From assembly GCA_904502155.1 (NCBI GenBank), contig CAJGDV010000032.1, positions 1 to 11,357 of the forward strand: a DNA stretch of 11,357 nt, read 5' to 3'. This document shows, piece after piece, positions 1 to 6,737 of this stretch. This stretch comes from an uncultured Bacilli bacterium. GTDB taxonomy: Bacteria > Bacillota_I > Bacilli_A > RF39 > UBA660. Under the pieces are notes generated by a model. That model was given only the letters and a program-made list of their open reading frames with translations, was not told the DNA's origin and made no database searches. The translations under genes were made by a program, and so were the position numbers. The first letter of the stretch is position 1; each line of letters starts with the position of its first letter.

Positions 1-1
1 C

Positions 2-529
2 AAAGTTTGTCTAAAACATGAAATGATTAATAACGAATATGAAGAAGAATGTAATTTAGAAAACCCTTGTGAATATGCAAGTTTTCTAGCTCGTCAAAAG
101 GCTTTAAATGCTACAAATAAAGTAGGAGAAGGAATTGTTTTAGGACTTGATACAATTGTTTATATAAACGGTAAAATAGTAGAAAAACCAAAAACAAAAG
201 AAGAAGCAGAACAAAATTTAAGAGATGCTTCAAATAATGAAACAAAAATTATTACAGGTGTATGTCTAATTGATACTGAAAAAGATAGAATACTAACAGA
301 TCATCAAACAACAAAAGTTATAATGAATGAAATATCAGAAGAAGATATAAAATATTATATGGAAAATGATAAAGATTATATGTATGTATCAGGATATGTC
401 GTAGAAACAATAGCATCTTGTTTTATTAAGAAAATTGAAGGAAGTTTTTATAATATCTTAGGTGTTCCTACAGAAAAAATTTATGAAATGATAAAAAAAT
501 TAGGATACAATTTATCTGATTTTGAATAA
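2..529 (+). CDS. maf: Maf-family nucleoside triphosphate pyrophosphatase, 5' partial
   Basis: Maf proteins hydrolyse non-canonical or excess nucleoside triphosphates to monophosphates in the cytoplasm. The frame is open from base 2 (Lys-Val-Cys-Leu-Lys-His-Glu before the Met at 23), so the Met at 23 is probably internal and the true start lies upstream. The missing N-terminus should carry the SxSPRR nucleotide-binding loop. Visible family features are the LARQKAL helix, GLDTIV (matching the usual GADTVV with its catalytic Asp), a following KPK, a TGV strand, and IEGSFYNILGVP near the C-terminus (usual form IEGxYxNVVGLP). The segment just before IEG reads SGYVVETIAS where most Maf proteins have AGAYxIQG, so the conserved Gln is not obvious and substrate range or activity could differ. 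A hairpin terminator overlaps the stop codon. The family call is good; the exact subfamily is uncertain. Confidence 0.85.
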   Translation, partial: KVCLKHEMINNEYEEECNLENPCEYASFLARQKALNATNKVGEGIVLGLDTIVYINGKIVEKPKTKEEAEQNLRDASNNETKIITGVCLIDTEKDRILTDHQTTKVIMNEISEEDIKYYMENDKDYMYVSGYVVETIASCFIKKIEGSFYNILGVPTEKIYEMIKKLGYNLSDFE

Positions 530-554
530 AGAGTTAAAAAAACTCTTTTTTTTT
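528..554 (+). terminator. Rho-independent terminator after maf
   Basis: The 8-bp stem AAAGAGTT (528-535) and AACTCTTT (541-548) has a 5-nt A loop and is followed by an uninterrupted T-tract to 554. The first bases of the stem belong to the maf stop codon. The T-tract runs directly into an extended -10 element. Confidence 0.85.
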
Positions 555-562
555 GGTATAAT
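554..562 (+). promoter_or_regulatory. Extended -10 promoter for the SWIM/CNNM operon
   Basis: TGGTATAAT gives a TGN extended -10 with a perfect TATAAT hexamer at 557-562. The 17-bp-spaced -35 position (534-539, TTAAAA) is a poor match and lies inside the terminator hairpin, so the extended -10 probably carries the promoter. A ribosome site, AGGTGAT, follows at 570-576. Confidence 0.7.
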
Positions 563-581
563 TAATAATAGGTGATACTAG

Positions 582-1604
582 ATGAATGACGAAAAAAGAG
601 AAGTTATAAATAAGTATTTTAAAAAACAAAAAGTAATAAATATTTTAGAAATAGAATTTATAAAATATTTAAATACTAATTTATATATTAGATTAGATTA
701 TTATAAAAAAGATTATATTTATCGATTAACATGGATTAATTTAGATATGTGTACAGAAAATAATTTATTAAACTTTCTTAATGTTGAAATTGTACCATCA
801 GAAGTTTGTGAATACATAATAAAATTAGTTCAAGGCAAAGCCTTTAATAGTAAAAAATTACCAAAAAAATATGATGATGACATTGTAAGAATTAAAATAA
901 ATACTAAAACATTAATTTTAGGAAGTAATCAATTAGAATTTTATCGCTATCTACCAATAGAATATAATTTCTTAGTAGATGTATTTGCTATATTATCTAA
1001 AAATCTTCCTTCAAAACTTGATGAATTTTTCATAAGAACATTGGCTATTATTTCAGGCCAAAATGATCGATATGATTATATGAGTCCAATTAGATTTAAT
1101 ATTAAAAAAGACGATATTAGCAAAATAATTAAGCCACATATTATTGAAAAAGGAAAAGATTATTTAAATCATATTAAATTTTTAGAAAAAATAGATAATT
1201 TTTATTATGCTGTTATTGAAGGAGTAAATCCTTATATAGTTATTATTAAAGAAATAGAAAAAAACAAAGTTTTGCTTCATTGTTCATGTCCTTGTGAATT
1301 TTATTGTAAACATATTTATGCTGCATTAAAAGCAATTCAAAATGGGGAAGAAAAAAAATTTTATAAAGTAATTTACAATAATAAAGATGTTGATTTATTA
1401 GATAGATTAACAAATAATGACTTTATATTATGTGTAGGAGCTTATGAAGATAGATTAAGACTAATTAATGTTCATGGCGAAATTGGTTTATTACCAATTT
1501 TAGACGATAAAGGAAATTGTCCATGGACTATACTAGAAGATGATGAAGAAAAAAACTTAGAAAAATATATTGAAGAAATAATTAGAAAGAGAGATTACGA
1601 ATGA
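582..1604 (+). CDS. SWIM zinc-finger domain protein
   Basis: This 340-residue protein has no signal peptide or membrane segment and is likely cytoplasmic. Its recognisable part is a SWIM-type zinc finger, CxC-x5-CxH: Cys234, Cys236, Cys242 and His244, with an extra Cys238, followed by a short helix (IYAALKAI). SWIM motifs bind zinc and are implicated in DNA or protein binding. The N-terminal 200 residues are rich in Lys, Ile, Tyr and Asp and show no domain I can name; the C-terminal 80 residues are also unassigned. The start at 582 has AGGTGAT upstream and its own promoter. The stop TGA overlaps the ATG of the next gene (ATGA at 1601-1604), so the two are translationally coupled. The function is unknown, and coupling to a membrane transporter-like gene does not resolve it. 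The motif is clear; the role is not. Confidence 0.8.
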   Translation: MNDEKREVINKYFKKQKVINILEIEFIKYLNTNLYIRLDYYKKDYIYRLTWINLDMCTENNLLNFLNVEIVPSEVCEYIIKLVQGKAFNSKKLPKKYDDDIVRIKINTKTLILGSNQLEFYRYLPIEYNFLVDVFAILSKNLPSKLDEFFIRTLAIISGQNDRYDYMSPIRFNIKKDDISKIIKPHIIEKGKDYLNHIKFLEKIDNFYYAVIEGVNPYIVIIKEIEKNKVLLHCSCPCEFYCKHIYAALKAIQNGEEKKFYKVIYNNKDVDLLDRLTNNDFILCVGAYEDRLRLINVHGEIGLLPILDDKGNCPWTILEDDEEKNLEKYIEEIIRKRDYE

Positions 1605-2602
1605 TATTTGAACTTATATTACTTATAATATTAATTCTAATTAATGGAATTTTCTCTGCAAGTGAAATAGCATTTTTATCTACTGATAAAGTAGATCTTA
1701 AAGAGAAAATAAAAAATGGTGACAAACGTGCTAAAGAAGTAAACGATATTTTAAATAATACTAATAAATTTTTAGCAACAATACAAGTTGTAATTACATT
1801 TGCAGGATTTTTAGCTAGTGCTTTTGCTGCTAATACTTTTGTAAGTGAAATAATGGAAAAAATAAGTTATAACCCAAATTATGAATCATTAATTGAAAAT
1901 ATATTAGTAATTTTAGTTACAATGATTTTATCTTATTTAACACTTATTTTTGGTGAATTATTACCAAAAAAAATTGCTCTTGCAAATCCAAATAAATTTA
2001 GCTATAAAATAGCTCCAATTATTAAAATATCAAACGGCTTATTTTATCCATTTGTTTGTATTTTAACCATTTCAGTTAACTTTTTAACAAAATTATTTAA
2101 TATACCAGAACCAAAAGAAGAAAAACTAACTGAAGAAAAAATTAGAAGAATGATTAGACTAGGAAAAAGCGAAGGCGTTTTAGAAGTTGAAGAAACAGAT
2201 ATATTACTTAATGTATTTAAATTTAATGATATTGAAGTTAAAACTGCTATGACATCAAAAGCTGAAATGATTAAACTAGACATTAAAGATGATTTTAAAA
2301 CAATTTTAGAAATCGTTCGAAAAGAAAAACATACACGTTTTCCTATTTTTGATGATGATAAATTATTAGGAATATTTAATGTTAAAGATTTAATTATAGA
2401 CTATCAAAGTGATTTTGAAAGTCTTATTAGAAAACCATATTATATTGATGAAAATGCTAAAATAGATGATGCTTTTAATATTATGAAAAAGAAAAATATA
2501 GGACTTATGATAGTAGGAAATAAAAATGATGTAAAAGGAATAATTACTATGGAAGATATTATAGAAGAATTACTTGGAAATTTAGAGGATGAATTTAATT
2601 AA
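1601..2602 (+). CDS. CNNM/HlyC-CorC family membrane protein with paired CBS domains, short form
   Basis: Members of this family (often annotated hemolysin-related) are membrane proteins linked to Mg2+ or other divalent-cation transport. The N-terminus has the CNNM (DUF21) membrane domain: helices around residues 1-25, 60-80, 98-122 and 140-160, with the typical INGIFSASEIAF and FGELLPKKIA motifs. A CBS pair follows at about 205-330 (TAMTSKAEM, HTRFPIFDDDKLLGIFNVKD, then GIITMEDIIEELLG). The protein ends at LEDEFN, right after the second CBS domain. Most homologues of 410-440 residues continue into a CorC/HlyC transporter-associated domain, which is absent here. No remnant of it appears downstream, because the next gene starts within the stop codon (TAATG, 1-base overlap) and is a different hydrophobic protein. 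The ATG overlaps the preceding TGA, with only a weak AAAGAGAG ribosome site, so expression probably depends on coupling. Confidence 0.88.
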   Translation: MIFELILLIILILINGIFSASEIAFLSTDKVDLKEKIKNGDKRAKEVNDILNNTNKFLATIQVVITFAGFLASAFAANTFVSEIMEKISYNPNYESLIENILVILVTMILSYLTLIFGELLPKKIALANPNKFSYKIAPIIKISNGLFYPFVCILTISVNFLTKLFNIPEPKEEKLTEEKIRRMIRLGKSEGVLEVEETDILLNVFKFNDIEVKTAMTSKAEMIKLDIKDDFKTILEIVRKEKHTRFPIFDDDKLLGIFNVKDLIIDYQSDFESLIRKPYYIDENAKIDDAFNIMKKKNIGLMIVGNKNDVKGIITMEDIIEELLGNLEDEFN

Positions 2603-3024
2603 TGGATAATGCTCAAATAATTAAATTTTTCTCAAATCTTCCATATGAATTAATAGGAATAATTTTATTAGCCCTTTTTATCCTTTGTTTTTTAATAAAA
2701 TTAATAAAAAAAATCAATTTTTCTGCTATTAAAAAAGAAAAAGTTAGAAGCATACTTATAGTTATAGAATTTTTAGTTGTCTTTTTATTTATATATGTTT
2801 TTTATAAAATAAAAGTTGATGATGATATTGTATTATCACTTGTAACGTTTACAATTACAATTTTTGAAGTATTGAATTTTAATATTATTTTTACATATTT
2901 ACTTGAAAAAAGTACTAACTTTTTAAGTAAACTTTATTATTTCTTTATTTCTATAATTGTAGCATTAATTCCATCTATTATTTTTACACTTATAATATAT
3001 GAAATATCTATACTTTTACTTTAA
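2602..3024 (+). CDS. Four-helix integral membrane protein of unknown function
   Basis: I do not recognise this 140-residue protein. It is strongly hydrophobic with four predicted membrane helices, roughly at residues 15-38, 48-68, 75-102 and 110-139, separated by short Lys-rich stretches (KLIKKINFSAIKKEK after helix 1), which suggests a cytoplasmic first loop. There are no conserved charged or Cys residues in the helices that would suggest catalysis. AGAGGAT at 2584-2590 is a plausible ribosome site inside the preceding gene, and the start codon shares one base with that gene's TAA. This makes it the third gene of the 582-3024 operon. It might partner with the CNNM/CBS protein, but that rests only on position. 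No hairpin terminator follows; a new promoter for mscL overlaps the end of the operon. Confidence 0.75.
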   Translation: MDNAQIIKFFSNLPYELIGIILLALFILCFLIKLIKKINFSAIKKEKVRSILIVIEFLVVFLFIYVFYKIKVDDDIVLSLVTFTITIFEVLNFNIIFTYLLEKSTNFLSKLYYFFISIIVALIPSIIFTLIIYEISILLL

Positions 3025-3028
3025 TATG

Positions 3029-3037
3029 TGTTATTAT
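3029..3037 (+). promoter_or_regulatory. Extended -10 promoter for mscL
   Basis: TGTTATTAT gives a TGN extended -10 (hexamer TATTAT, 3032-3037), 5 bases after the stop of the upstream gene. No good -35 is seen: TATACT at the 17-bp spacing matches only three positions. The ribosome site GAGGTGAG (3043-3050) and the ATG at 3055 follow closely, so the leader would be very short. mscL could also be reached by read-through, since no terminator precedes it. Confidence 0.5.
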
Positions 3038-3054
3038 ATTTTGAGGTGAGAAGT

Positions 3055-3480
3055 ATGAAAAAAGTTGAAAAAGAATTAAATGAATTTAAAAAATTTATCT
3101 TAAGAGGTAATGTACTTGACTTAGCTGTTGGGGTTATTATTGGGGGAGCATTCTCTACAATCGTTTCTTCATTAGTTAATGATATTTTAATGCCTTTAGT
3201 AGGTATTTGTTTAGGTGGTATTGACTTTAAAAGTCTATCATTAAAATTAGGGGACGCTACAATTGCATATGGTAACTTCCTTCAAAATGTTATTGATTTC
3301 TTAATTATTTCAGCATGTATTTTTGTTATAATTAAAGTTATTAATAAAATATTAAATCCAGTAACTAAAAAGAAAGAGGAACCTAAAAAAGAAGAACCTA
3401 AAAAACCAGATGATGTATTATTATTAGAAGAAATAAGAGATTTATTAAAAAAACAAGCAAAATCAAATAAAAATAAATAA
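3055..3480 (+). CDS. mscL: Large-conductance mechanosensitive channel MscL
   Basis: MscL is a homopentameric channel that opens under membrane tension and releases solutes during hypo-osmotic shock. The 141-residue protein has the amphipathic N-terminal helix (ELNEFKKFILRGN), TM1 at about 19-47 with LDLAVGVIIGGAF and LVNDILMP, a short periplasmic-type loop with GGIDF, TM2 at about 75-97, and a C-terminal helix (LLLEEIRDLLKK) that forms the cytoplasmic bundle. I chose ATG 3055 because GAGGTGAG lies 5-12 bases upstream and the protein then begins as other MscL proteins do; a GTG at 3028 in the same frame would lie inside the -10 element. Between TM2 and the final helix is a KKEEPKKEEPKK linker. 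The same 26 bases encoding part of it recur in the gene at 6738. A terminator follows the stop codon. Confidence 0.96.
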   Translation: MKKVEKELNEFKKFILRGNVLDLAVGVIIGGAFSTIVSSLVNDILMPLVGICLGGIDFKSLSLKLGDATIAYGNFLQNVIDFLIISACIFVIIKVINKILNPVTKKKEEPKKEEPKKPDDVLLLEEIRDLLKKQAKSNKNK

Positions 3481-3505
3481 AAGACTTTAATAAGTCTTTT
3501 TATTT
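3480..3505 (+). terminator. Rho-independent terminator after mscL
   Basis: The 8-bp stem AAAGACTT (3480-3487) and AAGTCTTT (3492-3499) has a TAAT loop and ends in a T-rich stretch interrupted by one A. The stem begins on the last base of the mscL stop. No extended -10 is visible before lysA (the best guess, TATTTA at 3501-3506, is weak), so lysA may depend on read-through or on a promoter I cannot see. Confidence 0.75.
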
Positions 3506-3521
3506 AGTAGGAGTAGAAATT

Positions 3522-4763
3522 ATGAAAAAATCATTTTTAACATATGAAAAATTATTAGAAATTGAAAAAGAATATGAAACACCATTTCATATTTATGATG
3601 AAAAAGGCATTATAGACAATGCCAAAGAATTATTAGAAGCCTTTAGTTGGAATAAAGGATTTTATGAATTTTTTGCAGTTAAAGCAACACCAAATCCACA
3701 TATTTTAAAAATTTTAGATGGACTTGGAATTGGAGCTGATTGCTCATCTTATGCTGAATTAAAAATGTGCGAAAAAGCAGGAATAAAGAATATTATGTTT
3801 TCATCAAATGAAACAGAATTAGAAGAATATAAATATGCAAGCAAACTTGGAGCAATAATAAACTTAGATGATATAACTCATATTGATTATATTAAAGATG
3901 AAATTAAAATACCTGAAAAAATGTGTTTAAGATATAATCCAGGAGGAGTATTTAAACTAGGTAATGATATTATGGATAATCCTAAAGATGCTAAATATGG
4001 GATGACAAAAGACCAAATTATAGAAGCTATAATTAAATTAAAAGAATTAGGAGTAAAAGAATTTGGGATCCATTCATTTATTGCTAGTAATACTGTAACA
4101 AATGAATATTATCCATATATTGCAAGAATGATCTTTGAATTAATATTAGAAGTTAAAGAAAAAGTAGATGTTAATTTTACTTTTGTTAATTTATCAGGTG
4201 GTATTGGTGTACCATATAAACCAGAACAAGAAAAAAATGATATTAAAAAAATATCAGAAGGTGTAAAAAAAGCATATGATGAATTAATTAAAAATAATGG
4301 CTTAGAACTTGCTATTTATACAGAATTAGGTCGTTATATGTTAGCGCCTTATGGTAATCTAATTGTAAAAGCTATTCATGAAAAACATATTTATAAAGAA
4401 TATATTGGTGTTAACTCATGTGCTACAGATTTAATGAGACCAGCAATGTATGGAGCATATCACCATATTGTTGTTTTAGGAAAAGAAAATATGCCTTGTG
4501 ATCACACTTATGATATTGTAGGTTCATTATGTGAAAACAATGATAAATTTGCAATAGATAGAAAACTTCCTAAAATTGAAATAGGAGATAGACTTGCTAT
4601 TTTAGATGCCGGAGCTCATGGTCAAGCAATGGGTTACAATTATAATGGTAAATTAAAATGTAAAGAATTATTATTAAAACAAGATGGTTCTGTTAAATTA
4701 ATTAGAAGAGCAGAAACATTAGATGATTATTTTGCAACATTAGATTTTAGTGAATTTAAATAA
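3522..4763 (+). CDS. lysA: Diaminopimelate decarboxylase (fold-type III PLP enzyme)
   Basis: LysA decarboxylates meso-diaminopimelate to L-lysine, the last step of the DAP pathway, in the cytoplasm. The 413-residue length fits the family. FFAVKATPNP carries the PLP-binding Lys54, GIHSFIAS follows the pattern of the barrel strand, NLSGGIGVPY is the glycine-rich phosphate-binding loop, GSLCENNDKFA (from 334, Cys337 and Glu338) supplies active-site residues from the partner subunit, and DAGAHGQAMGYNYNGKL is the C-terminal signature. It has TELGRYM where classical LysA has EPGR. That variant, together with GSLCENNDKFA and the IRRAET-DYFATLDF end, fits a LysA subfamily I recall from clostridia, so I do not read it as a defect. 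AGGAG at 3509-3513 sets the start. No other lysine-pathway gene is in the window, so de novo synthesis and use of salvaged DAP cannot be told apart here. Another amino-acid substrate is possible but less likely. Confidence 0.9.
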   Translation: MKKSFLTYEKLLEIEKEYETPFHIYDEKGIIDNAKELLEAFSWNKGFYEFFAVKATPNPHILKILDGLGIGADCSSYAELKMCEKAGIKNIMFSSNETELEEYKYASKLGAIINLDDITHIDYIKDEIKIPEKMCLRYNPGGVFKLGNDIMDNPKDAKYGMTKDQIIEAIIKLKELGVKEFGIHSFIASNTVTNEYYPYIARMIFELILEVKEKVDVNFTFVNLSGGIGVPYKPEQEKNDIKKISEGVKKAYDELIKNNGLELAIYTELGRYMLAPYGNLIVKAIHEKHIYKEYIGVNSCATDLMRPAMYGAYHHIVVLGKENMPCDHTYDIVGSLCENNDKFAIDRKLPKIEIGDRLAILDAGAHGQAMGYNYNGKLKCKELLLKQDGSVKLIRRAETLDDYFATLDFSEFK

Positions 4764-4783
4764 AGACAAATATGTCTTTTTTT
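4762..4783 (+). terminator. Rho-independent terminator after lysA
   Basis: A 7-bp stem, AAAGACA (4762-4768) with TGTCTTT (4773-4779), has an AATA loop and a run of seven T (4777-4783). The stem starts inside the lysA TAA. The same bases include AAGACA (4763-4768), which sits exactly 17 bp upstream of the next TATAAT and matches the -35 consensus at four of six positions. Confidence 0.8.
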
Positions 4784-4791
4784 GATATAAT
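4783..4791 (+). promoter_or_regulatory. Extended -10 promoter for the 4815-7862 operon
   Basis: TGATATAAT is a TGN extended -10 with a perfect TATAAT (4786-4791). A candidate -35, AAGACA (4763-4768, 17-bp spacer), lies in the upstream terminator stem. A strong AGGAGGT ribosome site follows at 4801-4807, 7 bases before the ATG. Confidence 0.75.
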
Positions 4792-4814
4792 AAGTATGGT
4801 AGGAGGTATTTATT

Positions 4815-5447
4815 ATGGCATCAGCTTTGATTCACATGGCAGTAGCAAAAAAAGCCAATGAAAAATTAGGTTTTCAAGATGAGAATTCTTTATTCTTAGG
4901 AACAATAGCACCTGATTTAGGTAAATTATTAGGTGAAACTAAAGAGAAAGGACATTTTGAAACTAACAATACTTATCTTCCTAATTTAAATAAATATTTA
5001 AGTAAATATAAGATTGATAAACCTTTTGAAATGGGGTATTATATACATTTGTATACCGACTTAATTTGGTTTACTGAATTTATGCCTAATTATTATAAAA
5101 ATGAAATATTATATCTTAATGACGGAACATTTATGGATTGTAGTTTTGACCTTAAGATGAAAAAAGTATATAGTGATTATTCCATTTTTAATGGTTTAGT
5201 AATTGATAAATATAATTTAAATTTAGATATTTTTTATAAAAATATTAATTTTGAATCGGAATTAGATGAAGTTGATTTAACCAAAATAGATTTATTATTA
5301 AAACAGGTAAGAGGCTTCATTGAAGAAAGTGATAGAAATAAAAAACCTGAAGTTTTTTCTTTAGAAGCTATCTTAGAATTTATTGATACCACAGCCGAAA
5401 GAGTAGTAAAAGAGGTGCTAAATGGATACTTTAATATTGGTAAATAA
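4815..5447 (+). CDS. Small zinc-dependent phospholipase C-like protein
   Basis: The 210-residue protein resembles the short, poorly characterised Firmicutes branch of the zinc-dependent phospholipase C/P1-nuclease fold (PF00882-like). Candidate zinc ligands occur in the right order: His7 (SALIHMAVA), Asp34 in GTIAPD, His47 in KGHF, and His78 and Asp82 in GYYIHLYTDLIW. There is no signal peptide, so unlike secreted phospholipases it should act in the cytoplasm. The substrate is unknown; family annotation as a phospholipase is by fold, not by tested activity. It is the first gene of a three-gene unit: the next start codon lies 26 bases inside its 3' end, preceded by AGAGGTG (5411-5417), which indicates translational coupling. 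The start is well set by AGGAGGT. I am fairly sure of the family and not of the reaction. Confidence 0.75.
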   Translation: MASALIHMAVAKKANEKLGFQDENSLFLGTIAPDLGKLLGETKEKGHFETNNTYLPNLNKYLSKYKIDKPFEMGYYIHLYTDLIWFTEFMPNYYKNEILYLNDGTFMDCSFDLKMKKVYSDYSIFNGLVIDKYNLNLDIFYKNINFESELDEVDLTKIDLLLKQVRGFIEESDRNKKPEVFSLEAILEFIDTTAERVVKEVLNGYFNIGK

Positions 5448-6732
5448 ATTTAATAAATTAAATAAAAATTATATACCAGAAGGCTTAATTGAAATAACAG
5501 ATTTTATTGAGAGTACAATTATAGAAGGAAATATGAAAGTTAATGAAAAAGCATATAATGCCTTCTTATTACTTCAAAATGAAGCTAAGAAAAATGGCTA
5601 TGAAATTTTTATTAACTCAGCATATAGAAGTTATAAAGATCAAAAGAAAACATTAATCAAGTTTATTGAAAAAGAAGATTATGAAGAAGCTATAAGAAGA
5701 GTAGCATTACCAGGACATTCTGAACATCAAACAGGACTAGCTATAGACTTTGCTATTTTAGAAAGTATTGATGATAATGGTAAACATTATGTTAAAGGAT
5801 GGGAAATGTGGGAACATAAGATTTCAATGTGGGTATATGAAAATGCTCATAAATTTGGGTTTATTTTAAGATATCCTAAAGATAAAGAAATTGTAACCGG
5901 ACAAACTGGAGAACCATGGCATTTAAGATATGTTGGTCCTAAACATGCTACTATAATGTATAATATGAAATATACATTAGAAGAATATTTAGATTATTTA
6001 AATAAAAATTTTAATAAAGATACTGCGAAAATACCACTAATTGGGGTAGTAGGAAGAGTAGAATATTCAGATAAAAATTTACCAATCATCTCAACAGGTG
6101 AATATTATCGTAAATGTTTAGTACGAAACGGTGCTAGTGTAATTACAATACAACCACCACAAGATGTACTTTATAATGAAATAACACCAAGAGATGTACC
6201 AAGATTAAATTTTAAAGAAAAAGAAATATTAGATAATATATTAAAACATCTTGATGGAATATTAATTCCAGGTGGATCTAAATGGTATGAATATGATGAA
6301 TATATATGTGAATATGCATTAGATAACGATATTCCACTTTTAGGAATTTGTCTTGGAATGCAAACAATAGGTTATGTTGATAATAGAAAAGCAGGAACAC
6401 CAAAATTTAAAACATATGCTAATGATTCTGAAATTGATCATAATCAATTAGGACCTGAATATGTACATTGTGTAAATCTTAAAAAAGGCTCTAAAATTTA
6501 TGATTTATTAAAACAAGATACTATAATGGTAAATAGTAGACATAGTTATAATATTGGTGAATTAAATAATGAATTTAAAGTATATGGTTATTCTAGTGAT
6601 GGAATCCCAGAATACTTTGAGAATGGAAAAAACGCAATGGGTGTTCAATGGCATCCAGAATTAATGGCAGAATATGATAAGAACAACCAAGAATTAATGA
6701 AATATTTCGTTGAATCTTGCAGGAAAGGATGA
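5422..6732 (+). CDS. Fusion of LdcB/VanY-like carboxypeptidase (M15B) and peptidase C26 / class I glutamine-amidotransferase-like domain
   Basis: Two enzyme domains lie in one uninterrupted 436-residue frame. Residues 1-195 are a LAS-type metallopeptidase of the LdcB/VanY group: SAYRSYKDQ, then GHSEHQTGLAIDF with zinc ligands His102 and Asp109, then GEPWHLRYVG with catalytic Glu164 and third ligand His167. Such enzymes remove terminal D-amino acids from peptidoglycan stem peptides. Residues 204-436 are a PuuD-like C26 domain, whose relatives cut gamma-glutamyl bonds: IPGGSKWYEYD, LLGICLGMQ with nucleophile Cys310, VNSRHS, and GVQWHPE with His411 and Glu413. Both active sites look intact. There is no signal peptide, lipobox or membrane helix, so a cytoplasmic location is likely, unlike typical LdcB/VanY. 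No ATG in frame lies near the junction (about base 6030), so the second domain cannot readily be made alone. The start overlaps the upstream gene by 26 bases. Physiological substrates are unknown; a muropeptide is my inference. Confidence 0.9.
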   Translation: MDTLILVNKFNKLNKNYIPEGLIEITDFIESTIIEGNMKVNEKAYNAFLLLQNEAKKNGYEIFINSAYRSYKDQKKTLIKFIEKEDYEEAIRRVALPGHSEHQTGLAIDFAILESIDDNGKHYVKGWEMWEHKISMWVYENAHKFGFILRYPKDKEIVTGQTGEPWHLRYVGPKHATIMYNMKYTLEEYLDYLNKNFNKDTAKIPLIGVVGRVEYSDKNLPIISTGEYYRKCLVRNGASVITIQPPQDVLYNEITPRDVPRLNFKEKEILDNILKHLDGILIPGGSKWYEYDEYICEYALDNDIPLLGICLGMQTIGYVDNRKAGTPKFKTYANDSEIDHNQLGPEYVHCVNLKKGSKIYDLLKQDTIMVNSRHSYNIGELNNEFKVYGYSSDGIPEYFENGKNAMGVQWHPELMAEYDKNNQELMKYFVESCRKG

Positions 6733-6737
6733 GTAAT

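Noticed and set aside
2044..2283. Antisense frame inside the CNNM/CBS gene
   Set aside because: It lies wholly inside a clear conserved domain gene, has no ribosome site and shows no motif.
4323..4350. TELGRYM in LysA in place of the classical EPGR
   Set aside because: The surrounding signatures fit a recognised Firmicutes LysA subfamily with this variant, so it is not evidence of loss of function.
6717..6728. TTG at 6717 as start of the 6738 gene
   Set aside because: It would lie upstream of the AGGAAAGG ribosome site; ATG 6738 or 6729 is better placed.
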